This document shows, one piece after another, positions 11,505 to 21,895 of a DNA stretch of 64,000 nt. This DNA is from Yersinia massiliensis CCUG 53443. GTDB lineage: Bacteria > Pseudomonadota > Gammaproteobacteria > Enterobacterales > Enterobacteriaceae. Positions within the stretch are counted from its first letter, which is position 1; each line of letters opens with the position of its first letter. The DNA is taken from positions 604,492 to 668,491 of the forward strand of contig NZ_HE997644.1 of assembly GCF_000312485.1 (NCBI RefSeq). The letters are read 5' to 3'. A program made the position numbers and the translations under genes. The notes below the pieces were generated by a model. It was not told the DNA's origin. It saw only the letters and a program-made list of their open reading frames with translations, and did no database searches.

Positions 11505-11897
11505 ATGACGACTAAACGTAAAGCTTATGTCCGCACCATGGCCCCTAACTGGTGGCAAAGCCTTGGTTTCTACCGTTTTTACATGTTGCGTGAAGGGACA
11601 TCAGTTCCCACTGTGTGGTTCAGTATCCTGATGATTTACGGCGTATTCGCGTTGAAAAGTGGCCCTGCAGGATGGGAAAGCTTCGTTGGCTTCCTACAAA
11701 ATCCGCTGGTGCTCCTGATCAATATCATCACGTTATTTGCGGCCGTGTTACATACCAAAACATGGTTTGAACTGGCGCCTAAAGCGGCAATTGTTATCGT
11801 AGATAGCGAAAAAATGGGTCCAGGGCCAATTATCAAAGCGCTGTGGGTGGTAACGGTCGTGGCTACCGCGATTATTTTAGCCGTTGCATTACTCTAA
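11505..11897 (+). CDS. frdC: Fumarate reductase membrane anchor subunit C
   Basis: A 130-aa inner-membrane anchor with three hydrophobic segments. With FrdD it binds menaquinol and holds FrdAB at the membrane. It follows frdB after 16 nt with GGGAGGGGAGAC before the ATG. Confidence 0.97.
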   Translation: MTTKRKAYVRTMAPNWWQSLGFYRFYMLREGTSVPTVWFSILMIYGVFALKSGPAGWESFVGFLQNPLVLLINIITLFAAVLHTKTWFELAPKAAIVIVDSEKMGPGPIIKALWVVTVVATAIILAVALL

Positions 11898-11913
11898 TTC
11901 GGAGGAAAATAAG

Positions 11914-12270
11914 ATGAATCAAGTTCCTAAGCGCTCCGATGAACCTATCTTCTGGGGTCTGTTTGGTGCGGGCGGCATGTGGAGTGCCATTATCGCACCT
12001 GCAGTTATCTTGTTGGTGGCGATTTTGCTGCCATTGGGTGCTTTCCCTGGTGATGCATTGAGCTATGAGCGCATTTTGGCGTTTTGTCAGAGTTTTATTG
12101 GCCGCGTATTCTTGCTGCTGATGATTATTCTGCCACTGTGGTGTGGTTTGCACCGCATCCATCACGCCATGCATGATTTGAAAATCCACGTCCCCGCAGG
12201 GAAATGGGTCTTCTATGGTTTAGCTGCAATTCTGAGTGTCGTCGCTATTATTGGTGTTTTAACACTGTAA
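11914..12270 (+). CDS. frdD: Fumarate reductase membrane anchor subunit D
   Basis: A 118-aa anchor with three hydrophobic segments and the HRIHHAMHD segment conserved in FrdD. The longest ORF begins at 11884 inside frdC, but GGAGG at 11901-11905 points to ATG 11914 ([11 protein letters not shown]), which matches the family N-terminus. Last gene of frdABCD. Confidence 0.97.
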   Translation: MNQVPKRSDEPIFWGLFGAGGMWSAIIAPAVILLVAILLPLGAFPGDALSYERILAFCQSFIGRVFLLLMIILPLWCGLHRIHHAMHDLKIHVPAGKWVFYGLAAILSVVAIIGVLTL

Positions 12271-12296
12271 TCGCCTAAACCTAATCAATACTTATC

Positions 12297-12328
12297 AACG
12301 GCCCGCACTTCTGCTGGGCCGTTTTTTT
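12297..12328 (+). terminator. Terminator of frdABCD
   Basis: Stem AACGGCCC / GGGCCGTT around a loop of about 11 nt, then a run of seven T. Confidence 0.88.
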
Positions 12329-12421
12329 ATCCCTATCGCTTATAACTCAGATTCATCCATTTGCACCCCCGATAGATGATAGCTATTCTCAGTAACAGTT
12401 CACTGGCTGAAATAGGAAAGA

Positions 12422-12958
12422 ATGCTAATGCGTTTGTGGTCAAAACTCTCTGTGTTAGCGGCGACTCTGCTCTCTGTCGCCTGTAGTGTCACGCCGCCAA
12501 AAGACGTGAAGGTCGTCGATAACTTCCAATTACCCCGTTATCTTGGGACATGGTATGAGATTGCGCGTCTGGATCATTCGTTTGAGCGCGGGCTCGATCA
12601 TGTCACCGCAAATTACACACTCCGCGATGATGGCGGCGTAAAAGTGACTAATCGGGGTTATAACGCCAAGAAACAGCAGTGGCAGGAGAGTATTGGGAAA
12701 GCCTATTTTATTGGCTCCCCACAACAAGCCTCACTGAAGGTGTCATTCTTCGGGCCATTCTATGGCGGCTATAACGTGATTGATTTAGATGATGAGTATC
12801 AGCATGCCTTGATTGCCGGTCCTAACCGAGATTACCTGTGGATTTTATCCCGCACGCCAACCATTGATAACCAGACTCGTGATCGTTTGGTCGCGGTCGC
12901 GAAGCAGTATGGTTTTCCGGTGGAGGAGTTGATTTGGGTTGAGCAGGGGGAGAGGTAA
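12422..12958 (+). CDS. blc: Outer-membrane lipoprotein lipocalin Blc
   Basis: A bacterial lipocalin binding fatty acids or lysophospholipids at the outer membrane. At 178 aa it has a lipoprotein signal with lipobox LSVAC (Cys21), the lipocalin motif 1 GTWYEIARLDH, and the conserved segments YFIGSPQ, FFGPFYGGYNV and YLWILSRTP. The start could also be the second ATG two codons later. It sits between frd and gdx as in E. coli, but without an ampC gene in between. Confidence 0.94.
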   Translation: MLMRLWSKLSVLAATLLSVACSVTPPKDVKVVDNFQLPRYLGTWYEIARLDHSFERGLDHVTANYTLRDDGGVKVTNRGYNAKKQQWQESIGKAYFIGSPQQASLKVSFFGPFYGGYNVIDLDDEYQHALIAGPNRDYLWILSRTPTIDNQTRDRLVAVAKQYGFPVEELIWVEQGER

Positions 12959-13368
12959 GATCAGCTCTTACTTTATCAGTGATGGCTTGATAGCTGACCG
13001 GATCTGGTTTCGGTTGATATTCGTTCAGATGAGCGGTTCGGTTGAGGACTGGATCTGGTTTCGGTTGATATGAGATCGGTGATCACCTCATCTCCTATAC
13101 CCCAACAGATGACCGGATCTGGTTTCGGTTGAAATGAGATCGGTGCTCACTTTGACTCCGCCGCCTCAACCGAGTCGGGCCGCAGGGCGGCGGCCCAACA
13201 CCCGCGCCTTTGCGCGAAATATTGTGGCTTCGCCATCCCCTCCGGCAGCTCGCAGGCTTATCGAACCGGCGCTGACTCGCTCCCAGCTCGACAGCCCCTT
13301 TCGCCGCGTCCATGCGGCTCATTCGGCCTGCAATCTTTGTCGGCAATTTTTCTGATTGCGCTCAACGT

Positions 13369-13417
13369 CAAGACCCAAGACCCAAGACCCAAGACCCAAG
13401 ACCCAAGACCCAAGACC
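13369..13417. repeat. 7-bp tandem repeat, 7 copies
   Basis: Seven perfect copies of CAAGACC in a row. Copy number could vary by slippage. It lies in the blc-gdx mosaic. Confidence 0.95.
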
Positions 13418-13572
13418 TAAAAATCATGGTGTTGACCTTGAAGTTTGAAAGCACATTTGAGCTGCCGAATGAAGAGTGAAGGTAGGACGCGAGGCATGGA
13501 TGCCGAGCGAGGGCCGCTTGAACAGGAGTGAATCGGCCCGGTCCGTCAGCCGAAACGATGAGTGAGGGAACC

Positions 13573-13662
13573 TGTGAAGCAGGCAAGCGATGCGTGCGCA
13601 AGCGCGGGTATCCAAAGGGGCCACGCTCATGGCCCATTTGGCGGTTGAGGCATCGGAGCCAA
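13573..13662. repeat. Direct repeat, copy 1
   Basis: A segment carrying GATGCGTGCGCAAGCGCGGG and GCCACGCTCATGGCCCATTT, nearly identical to 13733-13822. It contains an internal palindrome (GGGGCCACGCTCATGGCCC), so it can fold as a hairpin. Confidence 0.85.
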
Positions 13663-13732
13663 GGTGATCGCCGATCTCATGTCAACCGAACCGATCACCA
13701 AACCAAACCAAACCAAGCAACCGGATCCACCT

Positions 13733-13822
13733 GCGAAGCAGACAGCCGATGCGTGCGCAAGCGCGGGTATCCAAAGGGGCCACGCTCATGGCCCCTTTGG
13801 CGGTTGAGGCATTAGAGCCAGA
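13733..13822. repeat. Direct repeat, copy 2
   Basis: Second copy of the roughly 90-bp unit at 13573-13662, differing at scattered positions; AAAGGGGCCACGCTCATGG is retained and its hairpin is better paired here (ending GGCCCCTTT). Confidence 0.85.
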
Positions 13823-13919
13823 ATGAGCACTGAAGCAATAACAACCGAACCATTCACCGAACACCAACCGAAACCAGATCCGGTCAGCAGTTAAAACATC
13901 AGAAGCAAGGTGAGCCCCC

Positions 13920-14234
13920 CTATGACGCCAACTTCAACCCAATAATCCCGGCCAAAATCAACCCCAAACTCAACACCCGTGCCAAACTCGCTGACTCCCC
14001 TAGCAACGCGATACCTAAAATCGCCGTCCCTACTGCACCAATACCGGTCCAAACAGCATACGCCGTACCCGCAGGTAATGTTTTCATGGCATAGGCCAGC
14101 AAGAAAACACTCGCCGCCATCGCCACGATGGTAATAATACTGGGATTCAGACGCGTAAAACCGTGGGAATATTTCAGGCCAATCGCCCAAATGACTTCTA
14201 ATAAACCCGCAATAACCAGAATAATCCAAGCCAT
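13920..14234 (-). CDS. gdx: Guanidinium exporter Gdx (SugE), SMR family
   Basis: A small multidrug resistance-type antiporter that exports guanidinium. The 104-aa protein has four membrane helices, the conserved membrane Glu in [13 protein letters not shown] (E13), and the typical [11 protein letters not shown] and LGE segments. The guanidine-II riboswitch directly upstream supports the Gdx subtype over Qac-type drug exporters. Confidence 0.95.
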   Translation of the reverse strand: MAWIILVIAGLLEVIWAIGLKYSHGFTRLNPSIITIVAMAASVFLLAYAMKTLPAGTAYAVWTGIGAVGTAILGIALLGESASLARVLSLGLILAGIIGLKLAS

Positions 14235-14249
14235 GGTAACTACCTCGCT

Positions 14250-14300
14250 TAGGCGGGGTCGTCCCCAGAAAATAGATGCGTGTTCAGGTCGTCCCGAACA
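14250..14300 (-). promoter_or_regulatory. Guanidine-II (mini-ykkC) riboswitch of gdx
   Basis: On the minus strand two short hairpins follow each other, GTTCGGGACGACCTGAAC (14282-14299) and GGGGACGACCCC (14254-14265), each with an ACGA loop, the signature of the guanidine-II class. The ribosome-binding sequence GCGAGGTAG of gdx begins just after the second stem, so ligand binding probably frees or exposes the translation start. Confidence 0.93.
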
Positions 14301-14410
14301 GCCAAAAGATCAGAGGGATAAGTTATCACGCCTAATAATAAGCAGCAATATCTTCAAGGTAAGAACGGAAACTCGGCGGAAGTTGCCGCCGATAGCAACA
14401 TAATCGAGGT

Positions 14411-14542
14411 TTATTCAGCGCTTCGTTCAATCGCGCTGCCGGCACTTTGTACATCTTTGCCCACACCTTTCGTTGTGTTACAGGCGCTCAATGAAGAGAT
14501 AACCAACAGTGAGAAAATAATAGCGATGCTTTTCTTCAACAT
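14411..14542 (-). CDS. ecnB: Entericidin family small lipoprotein
   Basis: A 43-aa lipoprotein: hydrophobic signal with lipobox SLSAC (Cys21), then NTTKGVGKD and AGSAIERSA, the entericidin A/B pattern. Entericidins form a toxin/antidote pair in E. coli linked to stationary-phase lysis; only one member is present here, and its head is closer to EcnB. Located between gdx and efp as in E. coli. Translated by eye from the sequence. Confidence 0.9.
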   Translation of the reverse strand: MLKKSIAIIFSLLVISSLSACNTTKGVGKDVQSAGSAIERSAE

Positions 14543-14668
14543 GATCAAAATTCCTTATAGGGCTTTGGCATAATCGCTTTATAAGGATAGTCATAAAAAC
14601 TGTATTACGCTTTTTCGCACTTCATTGGCAATTCTGTTCGACTGAGATGAATCTGGCCTAGAAAGCAG

Positions 14669-14695
14669 AAAACCGCCTTTGGGCGGTTTTCTTTT
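14669..14695 (-). terminator. Terminator of efp
   Basis: Stem AAAACCGCC / GGCGGTTTT with a 5-nt loop and T runs on both sides; placed 60 nt after the efp stop codon on the minus strand. Confidence 0.85.
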
Positions 14696-14755
14696 ATTCT
14701 CAACGCAGCTTATTGACCAGACTCGTTATTGGCTGAGCTTAGTCTTCTCTTAAGC

Positions 14756-15322
14756 TTACTTAACGCGAGAAACGTATTCGCCAGAGCGAGTATCAACTTT
14801 GATGATTTCGCCAACCTGTACGAATAATGGCACCTTAACGACTGCACCGGTGCTCAGCGTTGCAGGTTTACCACCTGTACCTGCTGTATCACCTTTCAGA
14901 CCTGGGTCTGTATCAGTAATTTCAAGCTCAATAAAGTTTGGCGGAGTGACAGCAATTGGCTGACCATTCCACAGAGTTACGATACATTCGGCTTGGTCAA
15001 TCAGCCACTTAGCATTGTCGCCAATCGCTTTAGCATCAGCTTGCAACTGTTCGTAAGTCTCGTTATTCATGAAGTGCCAGAACTCACCGTCGTTGTACAG
15101 GTAAGTCAGGTTCAGATCGTTAACGTCTGCGCCTTCGGCTGAGTCAGTAGATTTGAAGGTTTTCTCAACGCGACCGCCAGTCAGCAGGCGACGCATTTTA
15201 ACGCGAGCAAAAGCTTGTCCTTTGCCTGGTTTTACGAACTCGCTGGCCTCAACTGCATAAGGCTCGCCCTCAAACATGATTTTAAGACCGGGACGAAAAT
15301 CGTTGCTATAATAAGTGGCCAT
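14756..15322 (-). CDS. efp: Elongation factor P
   Basis: Relieves ribosome stalling at polyproline stretches. The 188-aa protein starts at MATYYSNDF (ATG 15322); the longer ORF from 15388 adds a non-conserved leader overlapping epmB and is rejected. Lys34 in [11 protein letters not shown] is the site of beta-lysylation by EpmA/EpmB, both present in this window. Domain 3 ends in GEYVSRVK. Divergent from epmB with 35 bp between the starts. Confidence 0.98.
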   Translation of the reverse strand: MATYYSNDFRPGLKIMFEGEPYAVEASEFVKPGKGQAFARVKMRRLLTGGRVEKTFKSTDSAEGADVNDLNLTYLYNDGEFWHFMNNETYEQLQADAKAIGDNAKWLIDQAECIVTLWNGQPIAVTPPNFIELEITDTDPGLKGDTAGTGGKPATLSTGAVVKVPLFVQVGEIIKVDTRSGEYVSRVK

Positions 15323-15357
15323 AATGGTCCTCAAGAAACTGGTAGTAAGCCTAAAAA

Positions 15358-16389
15358 ATGGCAAGTATTGTAACCCGAAACATGCCAATTAGAGAAGATT
15401 GGTTGCAACAACTCGCCGATGTAATTACTGATCCGGACGAATTGCTAAGAATTCTGTTCTTAAATGAACACCCTAACCTGCAACAAGGCACTGCGGCGCG
15501 GCGTTTATTCCCGCTCAGGGTGCCGCGTGCGTTTGTTGCGCGCATGCAACCAGGCGATCCTTCTGACCCTTTACTGCTTCAGGTGCTGACTGCACGTGAA
15601 GAGTTTATCGCTGCGCCCGGTTTTACCAACGATCCGCTTGATGAACAACGTAGCGTGGTACCCGGTCTGTTGCACAAATACCGCAACCGCGCACTATTAC
15701 TGGTTAAAGGCGGTTGTGCTGTCAATTGCCGCTATTGTTTCCGCCGCCATTTTCCTTATCAAGACAACCAAGGTAATAAGGCTAATTGGCGTCAGGCATT
15801 AACCTATATCCGCCAACATCCCGAATTGGATGAAATCATCTTTTCGGGAGGTGACCCGTTGATGGCAAAAGATAGCGAACTCAGTTGGCTATTAGATGAG
15901 CTAGAAAGTATTAGCCACATCAAACGGCTGCGTATTCATACACGGTTGCCGGTGGTGATTCCTGATCGTATTACACCAACACTCTGCCAGCGGTTAGCTG
16001 ATTCACGGTTGCAGGTATTAATGGTCACACACATCAACCATGCCAATGAAATCGACCAGTCCTTGCGAGACAGTATGGCACAGCTAAAACAGGCGGGAGT
16101 GACGCTGTTAAACCAGAGTGTGCTGCTACGTGGGATCAATAATGATGCCGACGTACTAGCAGCATTAAGCAATGCTTTGTTTGATGCAGGGATTTTGCCT
16201 TACTACATCCACGTATTAGATAAAGTGCAAGGTGCCGCTCACTTTATGGTTGATGATGATGAAGCGAGACAATTAATGAAAGGCTTGCTCAGCCGCGTGT
16301 CCGGTTATCTGGTTCCACGTTTGGCGAGAGAGATCGGTGGGCAGCCAAGTAAAACGCCGCTGGATTTGCGCTTAATGCAAAGCGAATGA
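15358..16389 (+). CDS. epmB: EF-P lysine 2,3-aminomutase EpmB
   Basis: A radical SAM/PLP enzyme converting (S)-alpha-lysine to (R)-beta-lysine for EF-P modification. At 343 aa the [4Fe-4S]-SAM motif is C120-x3-C124-x2-C127 (CAVNCRYC), and the C-terminal PLP-binding lysine K332 is in PSKTPLDLR. Divergent from its target gene efp. Confidence 0.96.
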   Translation: MASIVTRNMPIREDWLQQLADVITDPDELLRILFLNEHPNLQQGTAARRLFPLRVPRAFVARMQPGDPSDPLLLQVLTAREEFIAAPGFTNDPLDEQRSVVPGLLHKYRNRALLLVKGGCAVNCRYCFRRHFPYQDNQGNKANWRQALTYIRQHPELDEIIFSGGDPLMAKDSELSWLLDELESISHIKRLRIHTRLPVVIPDRITPTLCQRLADSRLQVLMVTHINHANEIDQSLRDSMAQLKQAGVTLLNQSVLLRGINNDADVLAALSNALFDAGILPYYIHVLDKVQGAAHFMVDDDEARQLMKGLLSRVSGYLVPRLAREIGGQPSKTPLDLRLMQSE

Positions 16390-16410
16390 TAACGGCCAGT
16401 CGAGCCACCG

Positions 16411-16458
16411 TTTTAAATAATGACAGTTTTAAATAGTGACAGAGTTAAATAATGACAT
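16411..16458. repeat. 16-bp tandem repeat, 3 copies
   Basis: Three imperfect copies of TTTTAAATAATGACAG, followed by a partial fourth, directly after epmB. Confidence 0.8.
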
Positions 16459-16461
16459 AGT

Positions 16462-16494
16462 TAAAAATCAGGGGATGCTATGCGTCCCCTGATT
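16462..16494 (-). terminator. Terminator between epmB and yjeI
   Basis: Stem AATCAGGGGA / TCCCCTGATT with a 9-nt loop. Read on the minus strand it is followed by TTTTTAA, so it best serves yjeI, and possibly epmB in the other direction. Confidence 0.7.
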
Positions 16495-16520
16495 GATCAA
16501 GATTCACACTACAGCCGCTA

Positions 16521-16865
16521 TCAAGGGCACTTATAGACTTCGCCAATCATTTTGCTGTCTAGTGGTGCAAAGCTTGATAGGAAGGTTTCGCTCGGGCTAG
16601 TTGCACCATAGATCACGTTGCCACCCATTGCCGCAGCTTTATTACGCAAGTCATTTGCCGCACCGCGCATAGAACTGCTTTCACCGCCGCCACCTGAGAA
16701 CCAGTTGCTCTGAACCCCAGTCACCTGACCGACTAACTGACATTCACTCCCCGGTTTGGTATCAGCAAACTTCACTTGCTCGCCTGCTGAACTCAGTTGG
16801 TTAGTGGAGCTACAGCCAGCCAGCAATACTGCGGCTGAAAGACCGAGTAACACTTTAATCCGCAT
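16521..16865 (-). CDS. yjeI: DUF4156-type lipoprotein YjeI
   Basis: A predicted lipoprotein of unknown function: lipobox LLAGC, then a small soluble domain with MRGAANDLRNKAAAMGGNVIYG, characteristic of YjeI. The longer ORF starts four codons upstream, but GGGG seven nt before ATG 16865 (MRIKVLLG) favours a 114-aa product. It lies between epmB and groL, as in E. coli. Confidence 0.88.
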   Translation of the reverse strand: MRIKVLLGLSAAVLLAGCSSTNQLSSAGEQVKFADTKPGSECQLVGQVTGVQSNWFSGGGGESSSMRGAANDLRNKAAAMGGNVIYGATSPSETFLSSFAPLDSKMIGEVYKCP

Positions 16866-17046
16866 TTTTTTCCCCATTCGAAGTTGAGAATCACGCTAAA
16901 GATTACCAGAAAGCACCGCCGCCGCTTAGGCATCCGTTGCCGAAATTGTCCAATGCAATGTCAAGTATGCAGGAAATGTTAGTTTACACATTAAATCAGC
17001 AAAGCAGCTAAAAAAAGTCCTGCAATCATCACACTGAATGAAATAA

Positions 17047-17078
17047 AAAAAGCGAGCAGGTCTCCCTACTCGCTTTCT
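17047..17078 (-). terminator. Terminator of groSL
   Basis: On the minus strand, stem AAGCGAG / CTCGCTT with a loop of about 12 nt, followed by TTTTTTATTT. Confidence 0.85.
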
Positions 17079-17134
17079 TCGACAATTTACCCTTCGCTGC
17101 CTTTATCTAAATGGCAGCAGAAAGATAAGGGGCA

Positions 17135-18820
<1,686 letters not shown>

Positions 18821-18833
18821 TTAGAGAGCGTGA

Positions 18834-19184
<351 letters not shown>

Positions 19185-19208
19185 TCATAACCGATACCGT
19201 GGCTTTCT

Positions 19209-19240
19209 TAATGGGGACGATGTCGTATCGCTTCAAGGGA
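19209..19240 (-). promoter_or_regulatory. Sigma-32 heat-shock promoter of groSL
   Basis: On the minus strand CCCTTGAAG is followed after about 14 nt by CCCCATTA, matching the sigma-32 -35 and -10 elements. It lies about 80 nt upstream of groS, as at E. coli groE. Confidence 0.85.
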
Positions 19241-19381
19241 GGTGACAAAAAAAATTTCATTTTTTTCTCGCCTGAAAGTGAGGTGATTCCCCCCTTTTCT
19301 CCGCCCTACCCAAAGAAAAAACCGGTCATTTACATAATTATTTTTTGGTTAATAAACAAGCTATTAATTTAATATCGCCGC

Positions 19382-19894
19382 TTATTTATCATCTTTAAAA
19401 CGATTATCTGTAGGTTTATCATCCTCATCCGGATGATGCTCTACGGTATAGCGATCATCTGCTTTACGCTGAAACTCGCCATCAAAGGTATTTCCACCGC
19501 CCATTGGGCCGCTACCACCACCAAAATGACCGCCACGATAAATGTTCAAATGCGGCATCAACTTTAGCGTCAGTGATTTTTGAATCGGTGGTAAAAGCAA
19601 CAATAACCCCAGGAAGTCAGTAAAGAAGCCAGGGATCAACAGTAAGAAGCCGGCTAATATCAGTGAAACACTCTTCACCATTTCAGCCGCAGGGCTTTCT
19701 CCTGCCGCCAGTTTTTGTTGCATCTGGATAAAGGTTTTTATCCCTTGGTTACGCACCAGAGAAATCCCCACGCAGGAGCTCAGGATCACCAGCAGTAGGG
19801 TAACAAAGACACCGAGTACAGCGGCGACCTTGATAAATATCGAGATTTCGATGTATGCCAATAAAAATATCAGCGCTAACGGTAACCAACGCAC
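19382..19894 (-). CDS. fxsA: Membrane protein FxsA
   Basis: An inner-membrane protein known in E. coli for relieving F-plasmid exclusion of phage T7. It has two to three hydrophobic segments (about 5-50, 75-105), the conserved LVRNQG and GFFTDFLGLLLLLPP segments, and a Gly-rich hydrophilic tail. The longest ORF starts at 19924, but AAGGAG lies 6 nt before a GTG at 19894 (encoding MRWLPLAL), matching the E. coli N-terminus, so 170 aa is preferred. Confidence 0.92.
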   Translation of the reverse strand: MRWLPLALIFLLAYIEISIFIKVAAVLGVFVTLLLVILSSCVGISLVRNQGIKTFIQMQQKLAAGESPAAEMVKSVSLILAGFLLLIPGFFTDFLGLLLLLPPIQKSLTLKLMPHLNIYRGGHFGGGSGPMGGGNTFDGEFQRKADDRYTVEHHPDEDDKPTDNRFKDDK

Positions 19895-20339
19895 CGCATT
19901 CTCCTTATTCCAATCATTCAGCACCCCTCATCAGGTAAACCTGCCTGACAGATACCATGAAAACCTTGACCCAATCGGTGCTCGCTCTGCTCTTATCCCC
20001 CAAATGCGCGGATTTGGCCGTCAGCACCACCTTCAACCTGAGTCGACCCCCATTAAATGGAGGTTATTGACAGGTTTTTCAAGTTGGCGAGATACTTTTA
20101 TTACTAATTAGTCTATCTGTGAGTGAAATCACAGATATCAGATCATGTCGATTAATAACGGCAATATAGTGATCCTAGTTCAAGGCTTTTTATTGTTAAG
20201 CAGCATATGATCCTGTTAGCAATTGGATGAATGGTTAATCTTTCCGCACGAAAGGTTCATCACGGCATCAAATTGCGTCCACGGCGGCATAATTTAGTTA
20301 ACAAATACAAAACAAGACAGCACATTAGAGAAGGTTCTC
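19895..20339. other. fxsA-aspA intergenic region
   Basis: Divergent regulatory region. Besides the CRP site at 20116-20137 I see no gene; the plus-strand ORF at 19830-20111 overlaps fxsA and has no family features. Confidence 0.6.
20116..20137 (+). promoter_or_regulatory. CRP-binding site upstream of aspA
   Basis: ATCTGTGAGTGAAATCACAGAT is built on the exact CRP consensus TGTGA-N6-TCACA, and the flanks extend the palindrome to 22 bp. E. coli aspA is CRP-activated, so catabolite control is inferred. Confidence 0.85.
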
Positions 20340-21776
20340 ATGTCAAATAACATTCGTATTGAAGAAGACCTGTTAGGTACACGAGAAGTCCCCGCAGAGG
20401 CTTACTACGGTGTTCATACCCTGCGTGCGATTGAAAACTTCTATATCAGTAACAGTAAAATCAGTGATGTTCCGGAATTTGTCCGCGGCATGGTGATGGT
20501 AAAAAAAGCAGCGGCAATGGCGAACAAAGAGCTGCACACTATCCCTCGCAAAATTGCTGACATCATTATCCAGGCTTGTGATGAAGTTCTGGATAAAGGC
20601 AAGTGCATGGATCAGTTCCCAGTCGACGTGTTCCAAGGCGGCGCGGGTACGTCTCTCAACATGAATACCAACGAAGTTCTGGCCAATATCGGTCTGGAAC
20701 TGATGGGTCACCAAAAAGGGGAGTATCAATACCTTAACCCTAACGACCATCTGAACAAATGTCAGTCCACCAACGATGCCTACCCAACCGGTTTCCGCAT
20801 TGCGGTCTACGCCTCTATTATGAAGTTGATCGATGCTATCAATGAATTAGGCGAAGGTTTCGGTAGAAAATCGAAAGAATTCGAGAAAATTCTGAAAATG
20901 GGGCGTACCCAATTACAGGATGCAGTACCTATGACACTGGGTCAGGAATTCCGTGCTTTCCAAGTGTTATTGAACGAAGAAACAAAAAACCTGCAACGTA
21001 CCGCAGAGCTGCTGCTGGAAGTTAACTTGGGTGCAACGGCTATCGGTACAGCCTTGAACACACCAGAAGGTTACCAACAACTGGCGGTACAAAAACTGGC
21101 TGAAATCAGCGGCTTGGCATGTGTTCCGGCGGAAGATTTGATTGAAGCAACCTCTGACTGCGGTGCTTACGTGATGGTACATAGTGCCCTGAAACGTCTG
21201 GCCGTTAAGATGTCAAAAATCTGTAATGACTTGCGTCTGCTGTCATCAGGTCCACGTACTGGTCTGAATGAAATTAACCTGCCAGAGTTGCAAGCAGGGT
21301 CTTCTATCATGCCAGCGAAAGTGAATCCGGTGATCCCAGAAGTTGTTAACCAGGTTTGTTTTAAGGTGATTGGTAACGACACTTGCATTACTATGGCGGC
21401 CGAAGCAGGTCAGCTCCAGTTGAACGTCATGGAGCCAGTGATTGGCCAAGCGATGTTTGAGTCTATCCACATCCTGACAAATGCTTGTTACAACCTGTTG
21501 GAAAAATGCATTAACGGTATTACTGCCAACAAAGAAGTTTGCGAGCGTTACGTCTTTAACTCTATCGGTATCGTCACTTATCTGAACCCATTCATTGGCC
21601 ACCATAACGGTGACATCGTGGGTAAAATCTGTGCGGAAACTGGTAAAAATGTGCGGGAAGTGGTTCTGGAACGCGGCCTATTAACGGAAGCTGAGCTAGA
21701 CGACATTTTCTCTGTTGAGAACCTGATGCACCCCGCTTATAAAGCGAAACGCTATACCGATGAAAATGAACAATAA
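20340..21776 (+). CDS. aspA: Aspartate ammonia-lyase
   Basis: Converts L-aspartate to fumarate and ammonia; under anaerobiosis it supplies fumarate to FrdABCD encoded 9 kb to the left. The 478-aa protein carries the fumarase/aspartase signature [11 protein letters not shown] (near residue 325) and the N-terminal active-site region [18 protein letters not shown] precedes the ATG. dcuA follows after a terminator. Confidence 0.98.
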   Translation: MSNNIRIEEDLLGTREVPAEAYYGVHTLRAIENFYISNSKISDVPEFVRGMVMVKKAAAMANKELHTIPRKIADIIIQACDEVLDKGKCMDQFPVDVFQGGAGTSLNMNTNEVLANIGLELMGHQKGEYQYLNPNDHLNKCQSTNDAYPTGFRIAVYASIMKLIDAINELGEGFGRKSKEFEKILKMGRTQLQDAVPMTLGQEFRAFQVLLNEETKNLQRTAELLLEVNLGATAIGTALNTPEGYQQLAVQKLAEISGLACVPAEDLIEATSDCGAYVMVHSALKRLAVKMSKICNDLRLLSSGPRTGLNEINLPELQAGSSIMPAKVNPVIPEVVNQVCFKVIGNDTCITMAAEAGQLQLNVMEPVIGQAMFESIHILTNACYNLLEKCINGITANKEVCERYVFNSIGIVTYLNPFIGHHNGDIVGKICAETGKNVREVVLERGLLTEAELDDIFSVENLMHPAYKAKRYTDENEQ

Positions 21777-21798
21777 AATAATCATCCGGTAGCCCTGT

Positions 21799-21834
21799 AA
21801 GGCACGCATGCTCCTCTGGACAGCGTGCCTTTTT
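21799..21834 (+). terminator. Terminator between aspA and dcuA
   Basis: Stem AAGGCACGC / GCGTGCCTT with a loop of about 14 nt and a short T run. It probably gives partial read-through into dcuA. Confidence 0.8.
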
Positions 21835-21895
21835 ACTTTCTGACGAATACATTCTTTTAACTTTTATTTTTCATTTGGATCAAGGAGTAAACACT

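Larger units (their letters stand above)
12959..13919. repeat. Non-coding repeat mosaic between blc and gdx
   Basis: About 960 bp with no credible gene; the short ORFs here are low-complexity or overlap each other. The left end has three direct copies of a unit containing GGATCTGGTTTCGGTTGA (about 12993-13020, 13048-13071, 13109-13132), two followed by TGAGATCGGTG. An inverted copy, CAACCGAAACCAGATCCGGT, sits at the right end (13865-13886), so the block has inverted termini. Inside are a 7-bp satellite (separate entry) and a duplicated segment of about 90 bp (separate entry). This looks like a mobile or amplifying intergenic repeat family, not a decayed gene. Confidence 0.75.

Noticed and set aside
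13369..13417. Possible CRISPR array
   Set aside because: Units are 7 bp with no spacers, so it is a simple satellite. No CRISPR-like repeat/spacer pattern or cas gene was seen in the window.
13095..13867. Several ORFs of 60-95 codons in the blc-gdx spacer
   Set aside because: They run through direct repeats and a 7-bp satellite and overlap on both strands; composition is that of repeats, not proteins.
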